A DNA stretch of 15,525 nt, from the NCBI GenBank assembly GCA_963578625.1, contig CAUZEO010000088.1, forward strand, positions 1 to 15,525, read 5' to 3'. Position numbers and translations under genes: made by a program. The notes beneath the pieces were generated by a model that searched no databases, had not been told where the DNA came from, and worked only from the letters and a program-made list of their open reading frames with translations. How positions within the stretch are numbered: position 1 is the stretch's first letter; each line of letters opens with the position of its first letter. The stretch is from CAUZEO01 sp963578625 (GTDB lineage Bacteria > Verrucomicrobiota > Kiritimatiellia > SLOV01). Below are positions 7,040-13,061 of the stretch, piece by piece.

Positions 7040-8485
7040 CTACATCCGTTTTCGCATGTGAGAGGGCAGGATCTTCAGTTCTTCCCGATACTTGGCGATC
7101 GTTCGGCGGGCTACCTTGGTGCCTCGATCTTTCAGGAGGTCCACCATCTGCTGGTCCGACAACGGGTTCGATACTTCCTCCCTGTTGACGAACTGAACGA
7201 TGGCATCCTTGATCGTTTTGTTGGATACCTGTCTGCCGTCCGCAGTCTTGAACCCCGGAGTGAAAAAGTACTTCATGTCGAAAGTGCCGCGAGGTGTCTG
7301 CATGTACTTGCTGGCGATGGCGCGACTGACGGTGGTTTCGTGGATGCCGAGTTTCCCCGCAATCTCAGCCATGGTCAACGGACGGAGATGGGACACCCCA
7401 TGCTCAAGAAAATCTTCCTGCACGTTGACGATCTCGTTCGCAATGCGGGAAATGGTTTGCTGGCGTTGGCCGATACTCTTAATCAGAAATTCGCCGGCGC
7501 GGATTTTCTCGCGGATGTAGGACTTCACATCTGTCGAGGTGGACTTGTCCGCCATGAGGGTTCGGTAGTGACGGCTGATCCGGAGGTGAGGGATCTGTTC
7601 GTTGTTCAGGCTCACCGTGTACTTGCCGTTGTCGCGCTGCACGATGACCTCCGGCAGCACGTACGTGGTTGAAGTGGAGGTAAACGGGCGTCCCGGTTTC
7701 GGTTCGAGGGTGGCAATGAACTGTGCCGCTTTTTGAACTTCGTCCGCCGGTTCTTTCACCGCGCGGCTGATGTTATTGAACTTATGGGTCGCCAGCGAAT
7801 CGAGGTGATCGTTCACGATGCGGCCCGCAAGAGAATCTTCTGAGCCGAGCCGGCGAAGCTGCAGGAGTAAGCATTCCTTCAGATCTCTCGCGCCTACGCC
7901 GACGGGATCGAATTCCTGCACCACGGTGAGCATTCGCTGCACGTCCTCGATCGCAAAGCCGGTTGATTCGGAAATCTCCTCCAGGGTCGAGGTGAGGTAC
8001 CCGTCATCGTTGATGCTTCCAAGAAGTAGCCCGCCGATCAGGTGGTCATCGCCGTTGCCGTTGAGGCCCGCAAGATTCAGCTGGATGTTGAGATGTTCCT
8101 GCAGAGATTCGGGAATGGTCAGGGAATCCAGGAAGAACTGACGACGCGCCGCGTCATCCGAAGTATAGCTGGTGGCCGATCGGCTCTGCTGAAAATATTC
8201 TCGCCATTCATCATCCAGCTTGGCGAGGGCCTCGAACTGCTCGTCGATGTTGCCCTCGACATTATTCGCCTCTTCCGCATCGGGTTTGTTTGGCTCGACC
8301 TCGAGGCGGTCCGTGGAATCCGTCACTTCTTCTTCGAGGGCCGGGTTCTGCTGTAATTCATTATGGATCAGGGTCTGAAGTTCCAGGACCGGGACCTGGA
8401 GCATTTCCAGAGACTGGCGCAGCTGCGGCGCCAGGATTAACTGCATTCGCTGTGATTGTATTTGGGATAGAACTTGCTCAGCCAT
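7040..8485 (-). CDS. rpoN: RNA polymerase sigma-54 factor
   Basis: The 481-residue product has the whole sigma-54 architecture. Region I is glutamine- and leucine-rich (QSQRMQLILAPQLRQSLEML, residues 11-30, continuing to QQNPALEEE). An acidic region II follows, then the core-binding domain (ESLQEHLNIQL, EFDPVGVGARDLKECLLLQL), a helix-turn-helix (MAEIAGKLGIHETTVSRAIA) and the C-terminal RpoN box ARRTIAKYRE (459-468). The RpoN box reads the -24 promoter element. The holoenzyme needs an AAA+ enhancer-binding activator, and none is encoded in this window. The usual rpoN neighbours of proteobacteria (lptB, hpf, ptsN) are absent. The ATG at 8485 has only a distant GAGG. The gene converges on the AsmA-like gene and diverges from the hydrolase gene, and a -24/-12-like site lies upstream. 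Confidence 0.98.
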   Translation of the reverse strand: MAEQVLSQIQSQRMQLILAPQLRQSLEMLQVPVLELQTLIHNELQQNPALEEEVTDSTDRLEVEPNKPDAEEANNVEGNIDEQFEALAKLDDEWREYFQQSRSATSYTSDDAARRQFFLDSLTIPESLQEHLNIQLNLAGLNGNGDDHLIGGLLLGSINDDGYLTSTLEEISESTGFAIEDVQRMLTVVQEFDPVGVGARDLKECLLLQLRRLGSEDSLAGRIVNDHLDSLATHKFNNISRAVKEPADEVQKAAQFIATLEPKPGRPFTSTSTTYVLPEVIVQRDNGKYTVSLNNEQIPHLRISRHYRTLMADKSTSTDVKSYIREKIRAGEFLIKSIGQRQQTISRIANEIVNVQEDFLEHGVSHLRPLTMAEIAGKLGIHETTVSRAIASKYMQTPRGTFDMKYFFTPGFKTADGRQVSNKTIKDAIVQFVNREEVSNPLSDQQMVDLLKDRGTKVARRTIAKYREELKILPSHMRKRM

Positions 8486-8579
8486 CGTCTTTTAATACCT
8501 CATCGATTAAGCCGGTCTTCTAATCCCAGACCCCTCCGCCTGGATCATGAACCCGCAACTCCCACTGTTCCTCATTCTC

Positions 8580-8608
8580 TTGACCCGCCACTCTCGATTC
8601 TGAATGAT
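8580..8608 (+). promoter_or_regulatory. Candidate sigma-70-type promoter for the MBL-fold hydrolase
   Basis: TTGACC (8580-8585) and AATGAT (8603-8608) are 17 bases apart, matching the consensus at 5 of 6 and 4 of 6 positions. The predicted transcript would start near 8615 and carry a leader of about 78 bases. This is from sequence inspection only. Confidence 0.35.
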
Positions 8609-8628
8609 GCGATCCTGCCAAGACCTAT

Positions 8629-8644
8629 AGCAGATTCGATGCCA
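8629..8644 (-). promoter_or_regulatory. Sigma-54-like -24/-12 element upstream of rpoN
   Basis: Read on the minus strand, TGGCATCGAATCTGCT carries the invariant GG and GC at the correct spacing and differs from TGGCAYRNNNNTTGCW at two positions. It points towards rpoN, about 145 bases from the start codon, so it could provide autoregulation. A two-mismatch match of this kind is expected by chance several times in a window this size, so the call rests mainly on position. Confidence 0.25.
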
Positions 8645-8680
8645 TTCGTGTCGATCATGCCATAAATTGACTTGAAATCA

Positions 8681-8685
8681 AGGAG
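8681..8685 (+). promoter_or_regulatory. Ribosome binding site AGGAG that fixes a GTG start
   Basis: AGGAG lies 7 bases before the GTG at 8693. This chooses that GTG over the TTG at 8672, which would add seven non-conserved residues and would place the Shine-Dalgarno sequence inside the coding region. The 3' arm of a short inverted repeat (CTTGA-AA-TCAAG, 8671-8682) overlaps the site. Confidence 0.75.
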
Positions 8686-8692
8686 TTTAAAC

Positions 8693-9496
8693 GTGTCTCT
8701 GCGTGTTTGCATACTCGCCAGCAGCAGCAAAGGAAATAGCACCTATGTCAGTTCTGACACCACTTCGATCCTCATCGATGCGGGCATAAGTGCCCGCAGG
8801 CTGACCCAGGGTCTCGCAGACATTGGCGCAGATCCTGCAAAGCTGAGCGGAGTCTGCGTGACCCACGAGCACGACGACCACGTAAGGGGGATTCCAACTT
8901 TTGCGAAAAAATATTCGGTCCCCCTTTTTGCCAACCACGGCACTGCGGAAGCCATGGCTCAGGACGCAAAATGCCGGCATTTGTCTTGGAATTTGATCAC
9001 AACGGGAAATCCCTTTCGAATCGGTGATCTGGAGATCGACACTTTCGCCGTGCCCCACGATGCGTACGAACCGATCGGTGTCGTGGTCAGATCTGGGCCG
9101 GTTCAACTCGGTGTCGCCATGGATCTGGGAATTCCTACGGCCTTGATTCGGGACCGTTTGCGTGGGTCTCACGCGGTGATTCTGGAGGCAAATCATGACG
9201 AAAGACTGCTGCTGGAGGCGGAGCGTCCGTGGCACTTGAAGCAGCGGATACGGGGCCGCCAGGGACATCTTTCCAATGATCATACCGCCGATGTTCTTGC
9301 GGATATCGCCGGTTCAGACCTCCGTCGGGTATTCCTGGCACATCTCAGCCAGGACTGCAATCGGGAGGAGTTGGCGCTCAGCGCGGCCCGCCGCGGCCTC
9401 CTGAAGGCGGGCCAGTCCCAGGTGGAAGTTCGGGTCGCCTATCCCGACCGGGCCACGGATGTCTGGGCCTATGCTCCGGATGCGGCGCTCCCGTAA
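8693..9496 (+). CDS. MBL-fold metallo-hydrolase, YycJ/WalJ type
   Basis: From the GTG at 8693 the protein has 267 residues, close to the family norm. The N-terminus LRVCILASSSKGNSTYV and the early LIDAGIS are typical of the YycJ/VicX/WalJ branch of the metallo-beta-lactamase fold. Metal ligands are visible: H58, H60, D62 and H63 in THEHDDH, H122 in VPHDAYEP, D144 in AMDLGIP, with H168 in EANHDE and a late LAHLSQDCN motif. Members are hydrolases, proposed from knowledge of the family to be DNA exonucleases linked to mismatch repair or the cell cycle; the exact substrate here is inferred. It is cytoplasmic with no signal peptide. It is transcribed divergently from rpoN over a 207-base spacer. 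No truncation or missing ligand is seen. Confidence 0.92.
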   Translation: MSLRVCILASSSKGNSTYVSSDTTSILIDAGISARRLTQGLADIGADPAKLSGVCVTHEHDDHVRGIPTFAKKYSVPLFANHGTAEAMAQDAKCRHLSWNLITTGNPFRIGDLEIDTFAVPHDAYEPIGVVVRSGPVQLGVAMDLGIPTALIRDRLRGSHAVILEANHDERLLLEAERPWHLKQRIRGRQGHLSNDHTADVLADIAGSDLRRVFLAHLSQDCNREELALSAARRGLLKAGQSQVEVRVAYPDRATDVWAYAPDAALP

Positions 9497-9542
9497 AATT
9501 TACAGAGTTCCCCCGTCTGCCCGCACGATCTCTATTTCAGAG

Positions 9543-9571
9543 TTGTGAATCTTCGCAAGATTTACTAAAAT
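9543..9571 (+). promoter_or_regulatory. Sigma-70-type promoter with an internal inverted repeat, upstream of the DUF5989 gene
   Basis: TTGTGA (9543-9548) and TAAAAT (9566-9571) are separated by exactly 17 bases, with 4 of 6 and 5 of 6 consensus matches. The start point would be near 9578, about 20 bases before the ATG at 9597. The spacer contains the perfect inverted repeat AATCTT-CGC-AAGATT (9548-9562), which could be an operator blocking the polymerase, or a short hairpin by chance. Confidence 0.5.
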
Positions 9572-9596
9572 CCTTCTGAATTAACTTGGGAAAAGA

Positions 9597-9761
9597 ATGC
9601 GTTTCTTTAGACATCTCAAGAGACTGCTGTGGGAATTCATCGAATTTGCCTGGCACAACAAGGCATGGTGGATCGTTCCCATCGTGGTTGTGTTGCTGGC
9701 GGTAACGTTGTTTATCTTCGTTTCCGCTGGCGCAGCACCGTTTATCTATACAATCTTTTGA
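9597..9761 (+). CDS. DUF5989 family small membrane protein
   Basis: This short gene encodes 54 residues, starting MRFFRHLKRLLWEFIEFAWH and ending APFIYTIF. A basic amphipathic N-terminal helix is followed by NKAWW, one transmembrane helix (WWIVPIVVVLLAVTLFIFV, about residues 24-43) and a short tail APFIYT-F. From memory of the family, this pattern (LLWEF..F, KxWW..P, a hydrophobic helix, then APFIYTLF) is that of DUF5989 proteins, which have no known biochemical function. They are often found near carbamoyltransferase and SGNH-hydrolase genes; neither is present here. The ATG is preceded by GGGAAAAGA, and a good promoter lies immediately upstream. It sits 137 bases before the ABC ATPase gene in the same direction and may be co-transcribed with it. 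Confidence 0.85.
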   Translation: MRFFRHLKRLLWEFIEFAWHNKAWWIVPIVVVLLAVTLFIFVSAGAAPFIYTIF

Positions 9762-9898
9762 TCCAGCGGCAGATGCCTTTCTTGGTGAATCCCGTTGCAT
9801 GGCGTTTGCTGGAATGCTAAGCGTATCGACCGTTCGCAACCATCTCTACTGGTGGCCACGGATAAGGATGGAGTCTGCACGACGGAGGAATTGACAGC

Positions 9899-11002
9899 AT
9901 GGCGAAAGTGATTCTTGAGAGCGTATATAAGGTCTATCCCGGCAATATTATGGCCGTGGAGGATGCGAACCTCGAAATCCGGGATAAAGAATTTCTTGTC
10001 CTGGTCGGTCCCTCCGGTTGTGGGAAGTCGACCACGTTGCGAATGATCGCGGGGCTTGAGGAAATTACCAAGGGCGACATCTTCATCGATGACAAGCGGG
10101 TCAACGATGTGCCGCCGAAGGACCGGGACATTGCCATGGTCTTTCAAAATTACGCCCTCTATCCGCATATGACCGTATACAAGAACATGGCGTTCGGGCT
10201 GAAACTGCGGAAGTACCCCAAAGCTGAAATCGACCAGCGGGTGCGGGATGCCAGCGAAATCCTCGGCATCCAGGAACTCCTGGAACGAAAGCCGAAGGAA
10301 CTCTCCGGCGGTCAGCGGCAGCGGGTTGCCGTGGGCCGGGCCATCGTTCGGAAGCCGAAAGCATTTCTCTTCGATGAACCGCTCTCGAACCTGGATGCAA
10401 AGATGCGCGTTCAAATGCGCACCGAAATCAGCAAACTGCACAGTCAATTGTCGGCCACCATGATTTATGTCACCCACGACCAGGTAGAGGCCATGACCAT
10501 GGGGGACCGGATCGTGGTCATGAAGGACGGCCTGATTCTGCAGGTGGCGCCTCCACTTGAATTGTACGAACAACCGGCCAACCTCTTCGTTGCCGGCTTC
10601 ATCGGAAGCCCGCCGATGAATTTTTTCAATGGCAGCCTGGAAGCCGGCAACGGCTCGCTTTTCTTTAAAGAGAAGGGTTTCCGCCTTCAGTTGGAAAGCG
10701 GGCACGCCGACAAGTTGAAGGCCCGAGTCGGCGACGAAATCGTATTCGGGTTCCGGCCGGAAGACATCAAGGATTCCGCGTCCGTGCCGGACGGCAATCC
10801 GGCGCACCAGTTTGCCGCGAAAGTCGAGGTCGTCGAACCCATGGGTTCGGAAATCTACTTGTACATGAACACGGGGGCGAATCCCTTCACGGCACGGGTG
10901 GATGCGCACGATCCAGTGAAGGAAAATCAGAATTTACGGATGACGGTAGATATGCAAAAGGCGCATTTCTTTGATAAAGAATCCGGCGCAACTCTTGTTT
11001 AA
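9899..11002 (+). CDS. ugpC: Sugar ABC transporter ATPase, UgpC/MalK/MsmK type
   Basis: This is a 367-residue ATPase of carbohydrate-importer class CUT1. The nucleotide-binding domain shows Walker A GPSGCGKST (37-45), Q-loop Q83 in VFQNYALYPHMTV, signature LSGGQ (135-139), Walker B AFLFDE (155-160) and H-loop H193 (VTHDQVEAMTMGD). The last 130 residues form the TOBE-type regulatory domain (FIGSPPMNFF, FGFRPEDI, EVVEPMGSEIYLYM) seen in UgpC and MalK. GGAGG at 9884-9888 lies 10 bases before the ATG. No permease or substrate-binding protein is nearby, so this is an orphan ATPase. Such ATPases, like MsmK, often energise several sugar importers encoded elsewhere. The specific substrate cannot be read from the sequence, and the symbol denotes the subfamily. 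Confidence 0.93.
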   Translation: MAKVILESVYKVYPGNIMAVEDANLEIRDKEFLVLVGPSGCGKSTTLRMIAGLEEITKGDIFIDDKRVNDVPPKDRDIAMVFQNYALYPHMTVYKNMAFGLKLRKYPKAEIDQRVRDASEILGIQELLERKPKELSGGQRQRVAVGRAIVRKPKAFLFDEPLSNLDAKMRVQMRTEISKLHSQLSATMIYVTHDQVEAMTMGDRIVVMKDGLILQVAPPLELYEQPANLFVAGFIGSPPMNFFNGSLEAGNGSLFFKEKGFRLQLESGHADKLKARVGDEIVFGFRPEDIKDSASVPDGNPAHQFAAKVEVVEPMGSEIYLYMNTGANPFTARVDAHDPVKENQNLRMTVDMQKAHFFDKESGATLV

Positions 11003-11071
11003 TGAGTCACGGAATTTTGCGAAGCCATTGCTTTCGATCCGCTTGGGTTTTCGCGGGAAGGTGAGGGGCCG

Positions 11072-12295
11072 TTGTCTCCGAACGATTTATTAATCACGAT
11101 TCTGCAGCTACTCCTGGTTTCCGGGATCGCCTTCGTGGTCCTTTGTCTGATCACGAGCTTTCTCAGATTTCAGCACATGGCGTCGCGCACGGAATCTACT
11201 GGTGAGGCGGTGGCGGACGGTCTCGATGCTTTCCAGGTGCAGATTGCGGCACGCTTAGGCACGGGGCACCGGAGTGTCGATCCGTTCTCCATTCTCGTCG
11301 TCGGCCTGAAGGATGATGAAGAGATTTTCGGTGGTATTACCGGCGATCAACGCTCGGAATTGAATGATTTGATGATTGCCAGGATCCGCGGCGCAATCCG
11401 GGCGAGCGACACCATCGTGAAACTGCAGGATGCCCGGTTCGGGGTTATCGCCGATACCGGCGCGTTACCGGGCCGCGGGGTGGGGGACCGGATTCTCGCC
11501 GGCTTTACGGATGAACCTTTCCGGTTTTCCGCTGGGGGTGAATGTCAGGCCCAGGGGTACGTCGCGCTGGTCGTGGGACCGGACTGCGGCGAGCGGGTTG
11601 ACGATTTGATCGAGGTCATCCGGCGAACGGTCGAGACCCGTCCGGAAGACGGCGCGGTGTCCGGCGTGATGGTGGCTCCGGAGGTCAAAATTGAAGCACT
11701 CGCAAGTCCTGCCGCCACACCGGAAGACCCCTTGGCGGCAATTCCCGATGACCAACGGGATCTTGTAGATCCTGTTTCCGGGGTCCTGAAGCCCGAGTAC
11801 CTTGGCAGTGTCATGCAAAAGAGATTCGCGCAGCATCGCAAGAAAGAACTGCCGATTTCGGTGATCTGCATTCAAATCGATCACATGGATCGATATCTCG
11901 ATTATTACGGCGAATCCGGGCGCGATGCCATTCTCGGCCACCTCGGCGCTTTTCTTCAAAATGAGATCCGCGAGGAAGACCTGCTGGGGAGCCTGGAAGA
12001 CAAGCGGACGGTGCTGATCATGAACTGCGCACCTGCCAATGCGCATATTGCAGTGCAGAGGTTGTCCAATGAATTCGGCACCTTGAAAATTGCAATTGGC
12101 GATTCCTCGCTGAAAGTTACACTGAACTGCGGGGTAGCGGGCTATCCCGACCACGGCGCGGTCGCGCTCAAACTGCTTGAGCACGCACAAACGGCGCAGG
12201 AACAGGCGTCCGCACGGGGTCGGGGAAAAAGCCTGGTGTACGACACTAAAATGGAATCGCCGAAGCAGGTGCTCCGTCCGGGAGACGCTTTTTAA
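11072..12295 (+). CDS. Membrane-anchored protein with two degenerate GGDEF-like domains
   Basis: This 407-residue protein has one N-terminal transmembrane helix (about 7-31). Two tandem cytoplasmic domains follow, each with the GGDEF fold pattern, at about 68-205 and 230-392. The second shows the family's opening (DPVSGVLKPEYL, the counterpart of D.LTGL.NR), a core strand ISVICIQIDHMDRYLDYYG (usual D.D.FK..ND..GH) and the late strand LNCGVAGYPDHG with an ALYxAK-like helix (LLEHAQTAQEQA). The catalytic GG(D/E)EF loop is lost in both: KLQDARFGVI in the first and LGSLEDKRTVLI in the second. I infer it does not make cyclic di-GMP and may be a sensor or scaffold. The start is TTG at 11072, three bases after an AGGGG; no better start exists. 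It precedes pdxJ by 37 bases and may be co-transcribed with it. Confidence 0.75.
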   Translation: MSPNDLLITILQLLLVSGIAFVVLCLITSFLRFQHMASRTESTGEAVADGLDAFQVQIAARLGTGHRSVDPFSILVVGLKDDEEIFGGITGDQRSELNDLMIARIRGAIRASDTIVKLQDARFGVIADTGALPGRGVGDRILAGFTDEPFRFSAGGECQAQGYVALVVGPDCGERVDDLIEVIRRTVETRPEDGAVSGVMVAPEVKIEALASPAATPEDPLAAIPDDQRDLVDPVSGVLKPEYLGSVMQKRFAQHRKKELPISVICIQIDHMDRYLDYYGESGRDAILGHLGAFLQNEIREEDLLGSLEDKRTVLIMNCAPANAHIAVQRLSNEFGTLKIAIGDSSLKVTLNCGVAGYPDHGAVALKLLEHAQTAQEQASARGRGKSLVYDTKMESPKQVLRPGDAF

Positions 12296-12332
12296 GTCGA
12301 AATCGGGCTCTGAATCCACCCGCAACAGGAAC

Positions 12333-13061
12333 GTGCTGAAACTTGGCGTTAATATTGACCACGTGGCCACGATTCGTGAGGCCCGGGGGACTGCGTATCC
12401 GTCACCCCTCGAAGCCGCGCGAATCTGTGAGGCGTGCGGCGCACACGGATTAACCATCCACTTGCGGGAAGACCGGCGTCATATTCAGGATGCAGATGTG
12501 ATAGAACTTGTCGGCGCAGCGAAGGTCCCTGTTAATCTCGAACTCGCGACCGCGAACGATGTTGTGGAACTCGCCCTAAAGGTTCGACCCGCTGAAGCGT
12601 GCCTGGTCCCCGAGCGACGAGAGGAAGTTACGACGGAAGGAGGCCTCGACGCCGCCGGACGTTTCGATGACGTGAGCCGGGTCGCGGATCGTCTGCGCGA
12701 GTGCGGGATTCGGGTAAGCCTTTTTATCGAAGCGGACGAGAAACAGTTGGCGGCCGCCAAGTCCATGGGGGCGCCGGTCGTAGAGTTGCACACCGGCGCA
12801 TATTGTGATGCGGAGGGCCGCGAGGCGGAAAATGAGTTGGAACGTCTCATATGCGGAGCCCGACTCGCCCACGACCTGGGGTTGCAGGTTAACGCCGGAC
12901 ACGGAATTAATATGAGTAATTTTGACGGGATTCTGCGAATACCCCATCTCGATACGCTGAATATCGGACACAGCATTGTGGCGCGGGCAGTCATGGTCGG
13001 AATGGACCACGCAGTTCGCGAAGTGTTGAGAGCTTGCGGTCAGTACAAGAGGTTCGAATGA
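12333..13061 (+). CDS. pdxJ: Pyridoxine 5'-phosphate synthase
   Basis: The enzyme condenses 1-deoxy-D-xylulose 5-phosphate with 3-amino-2-oxopropyl phosphate to form pyridoxine 5'-phosphate, the last ring-forming step of the DXP-dependent vitamin B6 pathway, in the cytoplasm. From the GTG at 12333 it has 242 residues, the normal size. Key motifs are all present: LGVNIDHVATIREARG (4-19), HLREDRRHI with H43, R45 and H50, E70 in NLELA, LVPERREEVTTEGGLD (91-105), ELHTGAYCDA (151-160), H190 in NAGHGIN and LNIGHSIVARAV near the C-terminus. The GTG is chosen because conserved sequence begins two residues later; the frame continues upstream, but only as arginine-rich sequence inside the previous gene. 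AGGA lies close upstream. The stop overlaps the start of nnr as ATGA. The acpS gene that often follows pdxJ in proteobacteria is absent. Confidence 0.97.
   Translation: MLKLGVNIDHVATIREARGTAYPSPLEAARICEACGAHGLTIHLREDRRHIQDADVIELVGAAKVPVNLELATANDVVELALKVRPAEACLVPERREEVTTEGGLDAAGRFDDVSRVADRLRECGIRVSLFIEADEKQLAAAKSMGAPVVELHTGAYCDAEGREAENELERLICGARLAHDLGLQVNAGHGINMSNFDGILRIPHLDTLNIGHSIVARAVMVGMDHAVREVLRACGQYKRFE
13047..13052 (+). promoter_or_regulatory. Ribosome binding site AAGAGG inside pdxJ, for nnr
   Basis: AAGAGG lies five bases before the ATG at 13058 and within the last codons of pdxJ. This supports the ATGA-overlap start over an upstream ATG at 13034, which would add eight residues before the conserved MKLVTPEQM. 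Confidence 0.7.

Noticed and set aside
9651..9666. TGGCAC at 9651 as a possible sigma-54 -24 element
   Set aside because: No TTGC follows at the required spacing, and it lies inside the DUF5989 coding region.
9773..9820. A 15-codon frame (MPFLVNPVAWRLLEC) between the DUF5989 gene and the ABC ATPase gene
   Set aside because: It is very short, without a clear ribosome binding site or recognisable family, and chance frames of this length are common.
9746..10909. A 387-codon open frame on the minus strand opposite the sugar ABC ATPase gene
   Set aside because: It lies wholly antisense to a gene with every ABC motif intact. Its translation is rich in His, Arg and Phe with no recognisable domain, as expected of a GC-rich shadow frame.
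12177..12332. Upstream extension of pdxJ to an ATG at 12177
   Set aside because: The added 52 residues are arginine-rich, overlap the end of the previous gene and precede the well-conserved PdxJ N-terminus.
11465..12457. A 330-codon minus-strand open frame opposite the GGDEF-like gene and pdxJ
   Set aside because: It spans two real plus-strand genes and their spacer and shows no domain pattern or ribosome binding site; it is a shadow of the codon bias.
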